Of a DNA stretch of 64,000 nt, positions 26,635 to 35,187 are shown one piece after another (position 1 is the first letter of the stretch; every line of letters begins with the position of its first letter). The notes under the pieces are model-generated. The model ran no database searches. It was not told the DNA's origin and saw only the letters and a list, made by a program, of their open reading frames with translations. The stretch is taken from assembly GCF_021608135.1 (NCBI RefSeq), contig NZ_JAKIHL010000007.1, positions 1 to 64,000 of the forward strand. Direction: 5' to 3'. The stretch is from Microaerobacter geothermalis (GTDB lineage: Bacteria > Bacillota > Bacilli > DSM-22679). Made by a program: the position numbers and the translations under genes.

Positions 26635-27444
26635 ATGAATAACAAAGGCAAAGATCTATATGGCCCATCAAATCACATGTCCTCTGAAAATCATGTGCCA
26701 ATCATTGAGTTAAAACAGGTCTCTTTTTCCTATGGTAAGGAGAAGGTGTTGGAGATGGTGGATATGACCTTGGAAAGAGGGGAGTTCTTGGGATTGGTCG
26801 GACCAAACGGAGCAGGAAAATCCACCTTAATCAAAATTATCCTGGGTCTATTAAAGCCTGATGAAGGGGAAGTGAGGCTGTTTGGTCAGCCGATGGCGTC
26901 TTTTCAAGACTGGTCCAAAATCGGATATGTGTCCCAAAAGGCCAACAGCTTCAACTCCGGTTTTCCGGCTACGGTCTTTGAAGTGGTCTCCATGGGCTTG
27001 TTTGGAAAAATGGGGCTGTTTAAGTGGATGGGACGAAAGGAAAAAGAAAGGGTGAAAGAAGCCATTCACATGGTTGGTCTTTCCGATTATGCCAAGAAAA
27101 ATATCGGGATGCTTTCAGGCGGACAGCAACAGCGGGTCTTTATTGCCAGAGCCCTTGTCAGTGACCCGGAGCTCCTGATCTTGGATGAGCCTACTGTTGG
27201 GGTAGATGAGCCCTCGGTCAATCAATTTTATCAATTGCTGCAAAATATGCATCAGAAAATGGGTCTTTCCCTCTTGTTGATCTCCCATGATATTGGAGTG
27301 ATCAGCTCAAAGGTTGATACCATCGCCTGTTTAAACCGGACCCTGTATTTCCACGGGGGGCCGGAGGAATTTTTGGAAGAACAGCAGCAAATTTTAGACA
27401 AAACCTATGATCATGATGTTCGGGTGATCCAACACAACCATTGA
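26635..27444 (+). CDS. znuC: Zinc ABC transporter ATP-binding protein
   Basis: The 269-aa ATPase has Walker A GPNGAGKST, Q-loop IGYVSQKA, signature LSGGQQQRVFIARAL, Walker B LLILDEPT and the H-loop ISHD, and ends with a His-containing tail (HDVRVIQHNH). It starts 2 bp after the znuA stop. The first 20 residues are not conserved, and ATG 26677 is a possible alternative. Confidence 0.92.
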   Translation: MNNKGKDLYGPSNHMSSENHVPIIELKQVSFSYGKEKVLEMVDMTLERGEFLGLVGPNGAGKSTLIKIILGLLKPDEGEVRLFGQPMASFQDWSKIGYVSQKANSFNSGFPATVFEVVSMGLFGKMGLFKWMGRKEKERVKEAIHMVGLSDYAKKNIGMLSGGQQQRVFIARALVSDPELLILDEPTVGVDEPSVNQFYQLLQNMHQKMGLSLLLISHDIGVISSKVDTIACLNRTLYFHGGPEEFLEEQQQILDKTYDHDVRVIQHNH

Positions 27445-27478
27445 TTGTGGGCGATAATTTAGATATGGGGTGCCGCGG

Positions 27479-28321
27479 ATGATTCAACAACTATTACAGT
27501 TTCCGTTTATGCAACATGCGTTCCTTGCCGGAATGGTAATCGGGTTGATTTCTCCGGTGATTGGGGTTTTTCTGGTGGTAAGAAGAATATCTCTTATCGC
27601 CGATACATTGGCTCATGTGACTTTGGCAGGGGTGGCGGCAGGGATCTTTATAAATTCCTCCAATTTTATCATGCAATCCGCGAATCCGTTTTTGGTCAAT
27701 CCTGTTTATATGGGAATGGGGTTTGCAGCGGCAGGCTCGTTGTTTGTTGAACGGATGCAAAAGGTGTATCGGTATTATCAAGAGTTATCCTTACCCATTA
27801 TCTTATCGGCAGGTACAGGGCTTGCCGTGATTTTTATCAGCTTGTCCAGCGGTTTTACCCAAGATTTATCCGGATACTTATTTGGAAGTCTGATTGCGGT
27901 CTCCAAGTTTAACCTTCTGGTAATTATACTGATCGCCTTTCTGGTGATTGGGACCGTTCTTTTACTGTATAAAGAGTTGTTTTATTTGTCGTTCGATCAG
28001 GATGGGGCGGTAACAGCCGGGATTCCCAAGAGGGTAATCAATCGATTGTTTATCCTGCTGGTGGCCCTTGTTATTGGCATTTCCATGAATATTGTCGGTA
28101 TTTTGTTGGTTTCATCCCTGATTACGTTGCCGGTAGCCGCCAGTTTGCAAATTGCCCGCAGCTTTAAACAAACCTTTTTGTATGCAATTATTTTTTCCCA
28201 GGTTTCTGTACTGGGCGGACTCGTTGTATCCTATTGGATGAATTGGTCTACCGGGGGAACCATCGTTTTATTTGCTGCAGTTATTTTATCTGCAGTGACC
28301 ATTGTAAAGAAACTCATTTAA
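27479..28321 (+). CDS. znuB: Zinc ABC transporter permease 1
   Basis: This ABC-3 family membrane protein of about 280 aa has about eight helices. It carries the typical start MxxAFLAGMVIGLISPVIGVFLVVRR and LADTLAHVTLAGVA segments. ATG 27479 lies downstream of TATGGGG; a GTG at 27470 is also in frame. A second homologous permease follows, so the channel may be a heterodimer. Confidence 0.9.
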   Translation: MIQQLLQFPFMQHAFLAGMVIGLISPVIGVFLVVRRISLIADTLAHVTLAGVAAGIFINSSNFIMQSANPFLVNPVYMGMGFAAAGSLFVERMQKVYRYYQELSLPIILSAGTGLAVIFISLSSGFTQDLSGYLFGSLIAVSKFNLLVIILIAFLVIGTVLLLYKELFYLSFDQDGAVTAGIPKRVINRLFILLVALVIGISMNIVGILLVSSLITLPVAASLQIARSFKQTFLYAIIFSQVSVLGGLVVSYWMNWSTGGTIVLFAAVILSAVTIVKKLI

Positions 28322-28372
28322 GAGGATGTTCAAAAAGGACAGACTCTTTCACAGGCATCCGGAGGATTTATT

Positions 28373-29209
28373 ATGATTTCATTTTTGCTTCAGTATGAAT
28401 TTGCCCAACGGGCCCTTTTGACGGGGATCCTCATCGGAGCGATTACCCCTCTTGTCGGTGTTTTTATTGTGGCCAGAAGGCTTTCCGTCATCGGAGAGGT
28501 GCTCTCCCAAATGAATCTAGCCGGTATGGCTTTCGGTTCCATTCTCGGGGCTTCCGTTTCATTTTTTCAGCCGATTGGCCCGGCAGTCTATGGAATGCTC
28601 TTTGCGGTGATAGGGGCTCTTCTGGTTGAGGTTCTTCGGCGGATTTACCGACATTTTTCAGAATTGACCATACCGATTATTCTGTCATTTAGCTTGGGAC
28701 TTAGCGTGGTTTTATTTAGTGCCAGCGGCGGATTTAATGCGGATTTTTATGGATATTTATTTGGAAATCTGATGGCGGTGACACAGGACGAGTTTAAATT
28801 AACCATCGGAGTGGCCATACTAGTCCTGGTTACCATCAGTCTGTTTTATAAGGATTTTCTCATTCTTACCTTTGATGAGGAATACGCATCTGCTTCAGGA
28901 GTTCGCATTCGCTTGGTCCAATGGATTTTTATCCTGCTGATGGCCCTAGTAATATCCGTTGCGGTCAGGGCAGTCGGAGTTCTCTTGGTATCCGGTTTGA
29001 TGGTTCTTCCGGTGGCTGCCATGTGGATGCTTCCCGGTGGGTTCAGAAAAATTATGTGGTTATCCGTTCTTGTTAGTGAGCTTTCTATTTTGATTGGATT
29101 TGCAGCATCCTATTACTTCAATTTGGCTTCCGGTGGAGCGATCATTTGGGCGGCGTTTCTCATTCTTTTAATGGTAATGGTCGGACGTCGATGGCTAAGG
29201 AAACATTAG
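28373..29209 (+). CDS. Zinc ABC transporter permease 2
   Basis: The 278-aa product is a second ABC-3 permease, homologous to the first (RALLTGILIGAITPLVGVFIVARR, SVIGEVLSQMNLAG, GVLLVSGLMVLPVAA). Two different permeases in one znu operon suggest a heterodimer or a recent duplication; B. subtilis znuACB has a single one. ATG 28373 follows CGGAGG. Confidence 0.9.
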   Translation: MISFLLQYEFAQRALLTGILIGAITPLVGVFIVARRLSVIGEVLSQMNLAGMAFGSILGASVSFFQPIGPAVYGMLFAVIGALLVEVLRRIYRHFSELTIPIILSFSLGLSVVLFSASGGFNADFYGYLFGNLMAVTQDEFKLTIGVAILVLVTISLFYKDFLILTFDEEYASASGVRIRLVQWIFILLMALVISVAVRAVGVLLVSGLMVLPVAAMWMLPGGFRKIMWLSVLVSELSILIGFAASYYFNLASGGAIIWAAFLILLMVMVGRRWLRKH

Positions 29210-29220
29210 CATAGGGAGAG

Positions 29221-29640
29221 ATGATGATGAATGTGGAGATGGCACTACAGCGTTTGAAGGATCGCGGATACAAGTTTACTGATAAAAGGGAAAAACTGGT
29301 CAGTATCTTTGCACAGGAGAAAAGGTACTTGTCTGCTAAAGAAGTATTGGAACGGATGCAGGAGGATTTTCCCAATCTCAGCTTTGATACCATATACCGT
29401 AATTTATCCCTGTTTGAGGAGTTAGGTATTCTGGAGGAGACGGAGTTAAAAGGAGAAAAACAGTTCCGTTTGGCTTGTTCAGGAGAGGAACATCATCATC
29501 ATTTGATCTGCACCCGATGCGGAACGACCAAAAAAATTAGTTTATGTCCGATGAACGCCGTCCTTGGTTCTCCCGAGGGCTTTTATATCACCGGACATAA
29601 ATTTGAAATCTACGGGTTTTGTGAAAACTGCTATGAATAG
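29221..29640 (+). CDS. zur: Fur-family zinc uptake regulator Zur
   Basis: The 139-aa Fur-family regulator has an N-terminal winged helix (residues 5-80; FDTIYRNLSLFEELGI). The C-terminal metal domain has EEHHHHLICTRCG and two CxxC pairs (CTRCG, CENCYE) for structural zinc. Its place at the end of the znu operon and the Zur boxes at 25486 and 25571 favour Zur over Fur or PerR. It should repress its own operon when zinc is plentiful. ATG 29221 or 29227 are both possible. Confidence 0.88.
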   Translation: MMMNVEMALQRLKDRGYKFTDKREKLVSIFAQEKRYLSAKEVLERMQEDFPNLSFDTIYRNLSLFEELGILEETELKGEKQFRLACSGEEHHHHLICTRCGTTKKISLCPMNAVLGSPEGFYITGHKFEIYGFCENCYE

Positions 29641-29839
29641 AAGATGAATAAACCCAAGATTAGACAATACTAGTGATGATTCGATAAAGGGTTTGACACA
29701 AGTCCAGTGGAATTAATATATAGTTGCATGATACTAAGTCACTATTGCTTAACCTTAATTTCTATCTTATGACCTACTGTTCTTCTGTTTTGTATTCATT
29801 AAGATGAATGATATAAGATTGAATCATGGGAGTCTGATT

Positions 29840-30025
29840 ATGAAAAAAAAGAAATGTCCTTCCTGCGGGAAAACATCATATGGAAGTCGTGATGAAAATT
29901 GGCATTGTCCTTATTGCGGCAAGGACATCTCCGATGTTCCCAGTGAACCTGTAGAGGGTGATATGGCTGAAATTCATGATATTTTATCCGAGGAAGAAAT
30001 TATAAGAATATTAAAAGGATTATAA
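29840..30025 (+). CDS. Small zinc-ribbon hypothetical protein
   Basis: About 61 aa from ATG 29840 (after GGGAG). Two CxxC knuckles (CPSCGKTSYGS, CPYCGKDIS) form a zinc ribbon. A short acidic helical tail ends in EEEIIRILKGL. It stands alone between zur and the riboswitch. A role in zinc storage or sensing is possible but not shown. An in-frame ATG at 29804 has no good RBS. Confidence 0.6.
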   Translation: MKKKKCPSCGKTSYGSRDENWHCPYCGKDISDVPSEPVEGDMAEIHDILSEEEIIRILKGL

Positions 30026-30097
30026 ATGATGGTTGTAACTTTTCCATCTTTTAGTTATAATTTACGCAAAGAATACACGATATATATACTCCCTTCG

Positions 30098-30186
30098 ATA
30101 AAGGCAAACCCGTTCGAAAGGCGGGGACGCAAAGCCACAGGTCTAAGGTCACGGGACTAGGACAGCTGGGTTACCGAAAAGGTAGG
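30098..30186 (+). ncRNA. Cyclic di-GMP-I (GEMM) riboswitch
   Basis: The conserved aptamer core is complete: AAGGCAAACC, then CGAAAG tetraloop region, GGGGACGCAAAGCCAC, GTCTAAGGTC, and the closing GCTGGGTTACCG. It senses c-di-GMP. A terminator lies directly downstream (30193-30238) and an HD-GYP phosphodiesterase gene follows, so it likely adjusts c-di-GMP breakdown to c-di-GMP level. Confidence 0.95.
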
Positions 30187-30192
30187 TTTTTG

Positions 30193-30238
30193 ACCATCCT
30201 TTTAGCGATTAAGCAGATTCATCGAAGGATGGTTTTTT
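30193..30238 (+). terminator. Riboswitch expression-platform terminator
   Basis: Arms ACCATCCTT and AAGGATGGT with a roughly 23-nt loop, followed by TTTTTAT. It lies between the aptamer and the start of the HD-GYP gene, so transcription is probably switched here. Confidence 0.8.
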
Positions 30239-30264
30239 ATTTGTACAGGGGAGAGAATATTTTA

Positions 30265-30807
30265 ATGAAGGATCGCCTATTACATGAGTTAAAATATTAT
30301 CATATCGAAACATTTTATCATTCCATTCGCGTTGCCAGTTTGTCAGTGAGAATGGCCAAACATATGTTGTATCCCGAGGAACGATTGGAAGCGCTTTACC
30401 ACGGGGCTTTATTGCACGATATCGGAAAACTGAAAATCGAAGAGGCTATTTTAAATAAGCCGGGCAAACTTACCAATGATGAGTGGTGCATGATTATGAA
30501 GCATCCCATTATTGGTTATGAAATCTTAAAAAAGTATGATTTCAATTCAGATGTAAAGAGTGTTGTGCTCTTTCATCATGAAAGATGTGACGGATCCGGT
30601 TATCCTTTTCAACTTGAAGATTCCCAAATTCCTTTGAATGCCAAAATTGTGGCGGTTGCTGACAGCTTTGATGCAATGACTCATCACAGGGTTTACAGCC
30701 GAGCAAAATCTATAAGGAAGGCCCTTGAAGAATTAAACGGGCAAAAGGGTCTAAAATACGATTCTAAAGTAGTGGATACCCTTCAGCAAATTCTTCCCCC
30801 GTATTGA
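30265..30807 (+). CDS. HD-GYP domain c-di-GMP phosphodiesterase
   Basis: From ATG 30265 (after GGGGAGAG) the roughly 180-aa product is a bare HD-GYP domain without a sensor part. It has the metal-binding HDIGK, the signature HHERCDGSGYP, and DSFDAMT near the C-terminus. Such enzymes split c-di-GMP to pGpG/GMP. A start at 30190 would run through the terminator and is unlikely. It sits under a c-di-GMP-I riboswitch, giving feedback control. Confidence 0.92.
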   Translation: MKDRLLHELKYYHIETFYHSIRVASLSVRMAKHMLYPEERLEALYHGALLHDIGKLKIEEAILNKPGKLTNDEWCMIMKHPIIGYEILKKYDFNSDVKSVVLFHHERCDGSGYPFQLEDSQIPLNAKIVAVADSFDAMTHHRVYSRAKSIRKALEELNGQKGLKYDSKVVDTLQQILPPY

Positions 30808-30883
30808 GACGAATTTCCTATGACAAAGGGAAGGGGTTGTAGTAAAATATGGATAAATCCTATACCTGATGGGAGGGGGAGAC

Positions 30884-31315
30884 ATGGGGTTAGGACAATT
30901 GGCGAATTGTCCCCAATGTGGGAAGCTTTTTGTAAAAACGATCCATGACATTTGTCCCGATTGTTACAAAGAGATTGAAGAGGATTATGAAAAATGTGTC
31001 GCTTATCTAAAAAAGAAAGAAAACCGCACCGCCAATATCTATGAATTAAGTGATGGAACTGGTGTATCTGTCAGCCGTATCACCCGGTTTATCCGGGAGG
31101 GGAGAATCTCTGTGTTGGGATTCCCTAATCTGGGATATCCCTGTGAATCCTGTGGAAAGATCATACGTAAAGGCCACTTGTGTGACGATTGTGCCAACCG
31201 GTTAAAAAAGGAATGGAAGTTGGCTGCTGAGGATGAAAAAAGATTGCGAGATGCGAAGAATAAAGATTACGGTGGATATTATCAGGTGAAGGAAAAGTTT
31301 AAGGAAAAAGATTAG
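30884..31315 (+). CDS. yvyF: Flagellar operon protein YvyF-like
   Basis: The product is about 143 aa from ATG 30884, preceded by GGGAGGGGGAG. It has an N-terminal zinc knuckle (CPQCGKLF...CPDCYKEIE), a central helix-turn-helix-like stretch (TGVSVSRITRFIREGRI), a second cysteine cluster (CESCGK, CDDC) and a charged tail. It matches the YvyF/TIGR03826 proteins that precede flgM in Bacillus. The molecular role is not known; a DNA-binding regulator is possible. Confidence 0.85.
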   Translation: MGLGQLANCPQCGKLFVKTIHDICPDCYKEIEEDYEKCVAYLKKKENRTANIYELSDGTGVSVSRITRFIREGRISVLGFPNLGYPCESCGKIIRKGHLCDDCANRLKKEWKLAAEDEKRLRDAKNKDYGGYYQVKEKFKEKD

Positions 31316-31408
31316 GAAAACGGGAATGCCCCCAGCCTCCAGAGGCGGGGGCATCCTGCTTCCAAGACTCTGGGCCAACCGTTTGATCGGTTTAAGATGA
31401 AAAAGGGC

Positions 31409-31436
31409 TAAATGTTTTTCTCTCTTTTACCGACAA
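31409..31436 (+). promoter_or_regulatory. Possible sigma-D promoter of flgM
   Basis: TAAA (31409-31412), 16-bp spacer, then ACCGACAA, against TAAA-N15-GCCGATAT. It lies 55 bp before flgM, a known sigma-D target in B. subtilis. Confidence 0.5.
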
Positions 31437-31490
31437 TGTTAATAAGAGACTTTCGACGTAGAAGGCTGTACTAATTTGAGGTGAATAAAT

Positions 31491-31763
31491 ATGAGAATCA
31501 ATGAACCGAATCGTATCGGTGCGTTAAATGCGTACCAGAAGACCCAGGGTGTTCAGAAAAAAGGTAAAAATGAACTGATGAAAAGGGACCAAGTGGAAAT
31601 TTCTACAGAGGCCAAGGCCATGTTGGAACAAGCTGCTCCACTGTCTGGTCCTGAGCGTCAGCAAAAGATTAATCAGTTGAAGGAACAGGTACAGTCCGGC
31701 CAATATCAGGTGAATTCAGAAAAAGTGGCGGATAAGGTTCTTCGCTTTTGGAAGGGAATCTGA
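31491..31763 (+). CDS. flgM: Anti-sigma-28 factor FlgM
   Basis: The 90-aa protein has a disordered N-terminal half with QVEISTEAK. The C-terminal sigma-binding helices contain RQQKINQLKEQVQSG, YQVNSEKVADKVL. It holds sigma-D inactive until the hook is finished and FlgM is cleared. ATG 31491 follows TGAGGTG. It stands in the normal Bacillus position before flgN-flgK-flgL. Confidence 0.95.
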   Translation: MRINEPNRIGALNAYQKTQGVQKKGKNELMKRDQVEISTEAKAMLEQAAPLSGPERQQKINQLKEQVQSGQYQVNSEKVADKVLRFWKGI

Positions 31764-31792
31764 AATTTCTTTGGCAAATGGGGTGAATTGCT

Positions 31793-32314
31793 GTGACTGC
31801 CATACAGCCTTTAATTGCAGTGATGGATGATTTGGTTGAACAGCATCAGGAATTACTGAAGCTAGGATACCGCAAGAAGGAAAGCTTAATTTCAGGAACC
31901 ATCGATGAATTGGCCAAAATTGTTCAGGAAGAAGGTCGTATCGTCCGATCGGTGGCAAAACTGGAAGACGAAAGGCAGAAAACAGTGGAGCTCTTCCTCT
32001 GTTCATCAGGATTGTCGTTAAGTGATGTGACGATGACCGATGTCATTCAATTTGTCACCCATTCCAAGGAAAAGAAACAATTGCTGGAGATTCAGGAGAA
32101 GTTGACGCAAACGATCCAGGAGATTCAAGAGCTAAACCAACTAAATCAGCAATTACTGGAACAGTCCCTAGCCTTTGTTAACCATTCGATACAGTTGATG
32201 ACAGAAACCCCTGAGCAAAACATGATATATAAAAAACCAAACCAAAAACGGATGGGTCAGGATGCACAGCATCATCCGGGATCATCCAGGGGTTTTTTTG
32301 ATGCAAAAGCTTAA
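31793..32314 (+). CDS. flgN: FlgN family flagellar export chaperone
   Basis: The 173-aa helical protein (B. subtilis YvyG) binds the hook-associated proteins FlgK and FlgL before export. It is predicted to be almost fully alpha-helical with long coiled coils. GTG 31793 follows GGGGTGAA. The gene lies between flgM and flgK as in B. subtilis. Similarity is mainly by position and helical character. Confidence 0.88.
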   Translation: MTAIQPLIAVMDDLVEQHQELLKLGYRKKESLISGTIDELAKIVQEEGRIVRSVAKLEDERQKTVELFLCSSGLSLSDVTMTDVIQFVTHSKEKKQLLEIQEKLTQTIQEIQELNQLNQQLLEQSLAFVNHSIQLMTETPEQNMIYKKPNQKRMGQDAQHHPGSSRGFFDAKA

Positions 32315-32328
32315 ATGAGGTGTGTTCG

Positions 32329-33960
32329 ATGCGGTCAACCTTTTCAGGTTTAGAAATAGGAAAGAGAGCGCTGTTTGCCCAGCAAACCGCCCTAAGCGTA
32401 ACCGGGCATAATATTGCCAATGCCAATACAGAAGGCTATACTCGGCAGAGTGCAGTTATGAAAACCACCAGCCCCCAGCCTGCTCCCGGAATCAGCAATG
32501 CTAGAATTCCTGGCCAGATGGGTACGGGGGTTCAGGTAACGGAATTGGTTCGCCTTCGGGAGGATTTTCTTGATCTGCAGTTCAGGGGGGAAAACCAGTG
32601 GTACGGCTATTGGGAAGCAAAATCAGATACCCTGTCCAAGGTGGAAGTAATTTTAAATGAACCTTCCGAAACCGGACTACAAAATACATTGGATAAGTTT
32701 TGGCAGGCGTGGCAAGACTTGACGAAGGAACCGGAAAGCCTGGCTGCCAGGGCTGTAGTGAGACAGAGAGGGATTGCGGTGGCGGAAACCTTCTCATTTA
32801 TTTCCCGCTCATTGGGACAACTGGAATCAGATATTGATACCATTATTAAAGTGAAGGTGTCTGAAATTAATTCAATCGCTACCCAAATTAAAGATTTGAA
32901 TGACCAAATTTCCCGCGTAGTTCCCCATGGTTATCAGCCAAATGATTTGTATGATCAGCGGGATTTATTGATTGATAAGCTGTCCAAGCTGGTGGATGTA
33001 AAAGTGACACCAGCTCAATATGGTATGGTCAATGTGACGATCAGCGGCCAAGCCTTGGTAACGGGAACCAATACGGTAACGATGGAAGCCACTCCTGATC
33101 CTGGGAATAATAATCTGGTAAATGTTACCCTTGGCGGAGCAGACTTTACTCCTGCTTCCGGTGAATTGTTGGGGTTAATGGAATCCCGTGGGATGCAACA
33201 GGATGGGCAATGGAAAGGGATTATCGCGGATATTAAGAATCGCATCAATCAGCTAGCGACAACCTTTACCCGTGAGTTGAATACGGTTCACCGCCGCGGG
33301 ATGAATATGGATGACATTAACGCTAGAAAGGAATATGATGCGTTGATGAATGATTCTGATCCGTCTAATGACCCATCATCTCCTCCACAGTTGGATAATT
33401 TGCCGTTCTTCGTGGATAAAACGTGGTATGAGGCGAATAAGGGGCAGTATACTTTGGTCAATGATGGCTACAAATCGATAGATCCCAATACCATTCCTGA
33501 TCCTAGCACTGCGGATAACATGATGGTAAATCCGTTAATTTTGAGTCGCCTCGACAAGATTGCCGCTGCAAAGCCGGAGGAAATGACCGCTGAGGAGCAG
33601 CTTCAATTTGGAACCTCCTTTGAAGGGGATGGCCGTAATGCCAGGGACATTGCCGCCCTGAAGTACAAGCTGATACCTGAGGGGTTAGGGGATACCTCCA
33701 CCATGGATGATTTCTACCGCTATACCATTTCACAGTTGGGGGTGGATTCCCAGGAAGCCCAGCGTCTGATGCAGAATGCTGAGGTATTAAGGGGGCAGGT
33801 GGACAACCGCCGTCAATCGGTTTCCGGGGTATCCCTTGATGAAGAAATGGCGAACATGATCAAGTTCCAGCAGGCCTATAACGCTGCTGCCCGCAGCATT
33901 ACCACAGTGGATGAGATGCTGGATCGGGTGATTAACGGGATGGGACGGGTAGGCTTGTAG
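32329..33960 (+). CDS. flgK: Flagellar hook-associated protein FlgK (HAP1)
   Basis: The product is about 543 aa from ATG 32329 (RBS AGGTG; the upstream GTG is too near). Conserved N-terminal helices (STFSGLEIGKRAL, GHNIANANTEGYTRQ) and C-terminal helices (VSLDEEMANMIKFQQAYNAAARSI) form the HAP/flagellin core. The variable centre is a beta domain. It joins hook and filament together with FlgL. Confidence 0.97.
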   Translation: MRSTFSGLEIGKRALFAQQTALSVTGHNIANANTEGYTRQSAVMKTTSPQPAPGISNARIPGQMGTGVQVTELVRLREDFLDLQFRGENQWYGYWEAKSDTLSKVEVILNEPSETGLQNTLDKFWQAWQDLTKEPESLAARAVVRQRGIAVAETFSFISRSLGQLESDIDTIIKVKVSEINSIATQIKDLNDQISRVVPHGYQPNDLYDQRDLLIDKLSKLVDVKVTPAQYGMVNVTISGQALVTGTNTVTMEATPDPGNNNLVNVTLGGADFTPASGELLGLMESRGMQQDGQWKGIIADIKNRINQLATTFTRELNTVHRRGMNMDDINARKEYDALMNDSDPSNDPSSPPQLDNLPFFVDKTWYEANKGQYTLVNDGYKSIDPNTIPDPSTADNMMVNPLILSRLDKIAAAKPEEMTAEEQLQFGTSFEGDGRNARDIAALKYKLIPEGLGDTSTMDDFYRYTISQLGVDSQEAQRLMQNAEVLRGQVDNRRQSVSGVSLDEEMANMIKFQQAYNAAARSITTVDEMLDRVINGMGRVGL

Positions 33961-33965
33961 ATGAT

Positions 33966-34106
33966 GTTGAAAAAGTACGCCAATTGATAAGCGGCCAATT
34001 TCTTCGTTCCGTTGTACCTGTGCTGCTCACGTAGCTTCATCTACGCTTCGCTGCTCGGTACTGCCGTGCCTTGAAATTCTTGCTTCTGAATTATCTTTTT
34101 TTCAAC
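33966..34106. repeat. Putative inverted-repeat (MITE-like) element between flgK and flgL
   Basis: Bounded by GTTGAAAAAG at the left and CTTTTTTTCAAC at the right (terminal inverted repeats). Internally it is GC-rich with a hairpin around CGTAGCTTCATCTACG. No ORF. Likely a mobile element relic. Confidence 0.5.
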
Positions 34107-34204
34107 TTAATTTATATGTCGCTTAGCTAGATTTACAAATTAAATAATCGCAGCTACTGGATGCAAGAATCTAGACAGTTTAACCTATTAGGTAGGTGAG
34201 AGAA

Positions 34205-35104
34205 ATGAGTTTGCGTATCACTCAAAGTATGTTAAACAACGATATGCTTCGCAACCTGTCCAAAAGCTACAGAACGATGGGAAAATATCAGGATCAACTG
34301 GCTTCAGGCAAGAAGATAAATAAACCCTCAGATGATCCTGTGGTTGCAGCAAGGGGGATGTTTTATCGATCCCAATTGATGGAAATCGAACAGTTTCAGC
34401 GTAATGTGAATGAAGCTCAGAATTGGATGGAAATTACTGATACATCAATGGGAGAAGCGAATGATGTATTACAACGTGCAAGAGAATTGCTAATTCAAGC
34501 TAGCAATGATACCTATGCCCAGGGCTCCATTGACGCCATCGCTGCAGAAATTGAACAGTTAAAAGGGCAATTAGGGACCATTGCCAATGCCAGTATTGGT
34601 GGAAGATATATCTTTAATGGAACATTAACGAAGTCCCCCCCATATGATACAAAAGCAGGCAAATGGGCAAGTCAGACCAGTAGTCAAGATATTCGTTTGG
34701 AAATGAATAAAGGGATTTATTTGGCGGTTAACGTGGTGGGGAACCGTATCTTTGCGAATCCATCTGCTAGTGACGGAATGTTTGGATTGTTAGATAAGAT
34801 TGTCAATGATCTTCGTTCTGGGGATAAGAGTCAATTGGGAAATTATTTATCTCAACTTGATGATCAGATTGATAACCTCCTCTCAGAACGTGCAGCATTA
34901 GGGGCCAGGATAAATCGTATAGAGTTAGTAAAGTCCCGTCTGGATGCGGCACAGGTAAATACAACCAAACTGATGTCTAATGAAGAGGATGCTGACATAG
35001 CGAAAGTAATTACTGACTTAAAGGCGCAAGAAAATGTGCATCGAGCTGCGTTATCTGCAGGGGCAAGAATTATTCAACCTTCGTTGGTGGATTTTATTAG
35101 GTAG
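34205..35104 (+). CDS. flgL: Flagellar hook-associated protein FlgL (HAP3)
   Basis: The product is about 299 aa from ATG 34205 (after AGGTGAGAGA). It has N-terminal SLRITQSMLNNDML and KKINKPSDDPVVAARGM helices and the C-terminal half with NEEDADIAKVITDL. It has the flagellin-like D0/D1 core. It forms the hook-filament junction next to FlgK. About 100 bp separate it from the DUF6470 gene. Confidence 0.96.
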   Translation: MSLRITQSMLNNDMLRNLSKSYRTMGKYQDQLASGKKINKPSDDPVVAARGMFYRSQLMEIEQFQRNVNEAQNWMEITDTSMGEANDVLQRARELLIQASNDTYAQGSIDAIAAEIEQLKGQLGTIANASIGGRYIFNGTLTKSPPYDTKAGKWASQTSSQDIRLEMNKGIYLAVNVVGNRIFANPSASDGMFGLLDKIVNDLRSGDKSQLGNYLSQLDDQIDNLLSERAALGARINRIELVKSRLDAAQVNTTKLMSNEEDADIAKVITDLKAQENVHRAALSAGARIIQPSLVDFIR

Positions 35105-35187
35105 TTGTTAAATTGACCAAGGAAATTAGTCAAGTTTTTCTAAAAAGGCTTTTATATTGATATTGATCATATGAATGGGGTGATTGG

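Noticed and set aside
30190-30264. N-terminal extension of the HD-GYP protein
   Set aside because: It would be translated through the riboswitch terminator. The RBS and family start both point to ATG 30265.
32240-32310. Terminator within the flgN 3' end (repeats around CATCATCC followed by a T run)
   Set aside because: Arms are short and it lies within the flgN coding sequence. Read-through to flgK is needed, so I do not call it.
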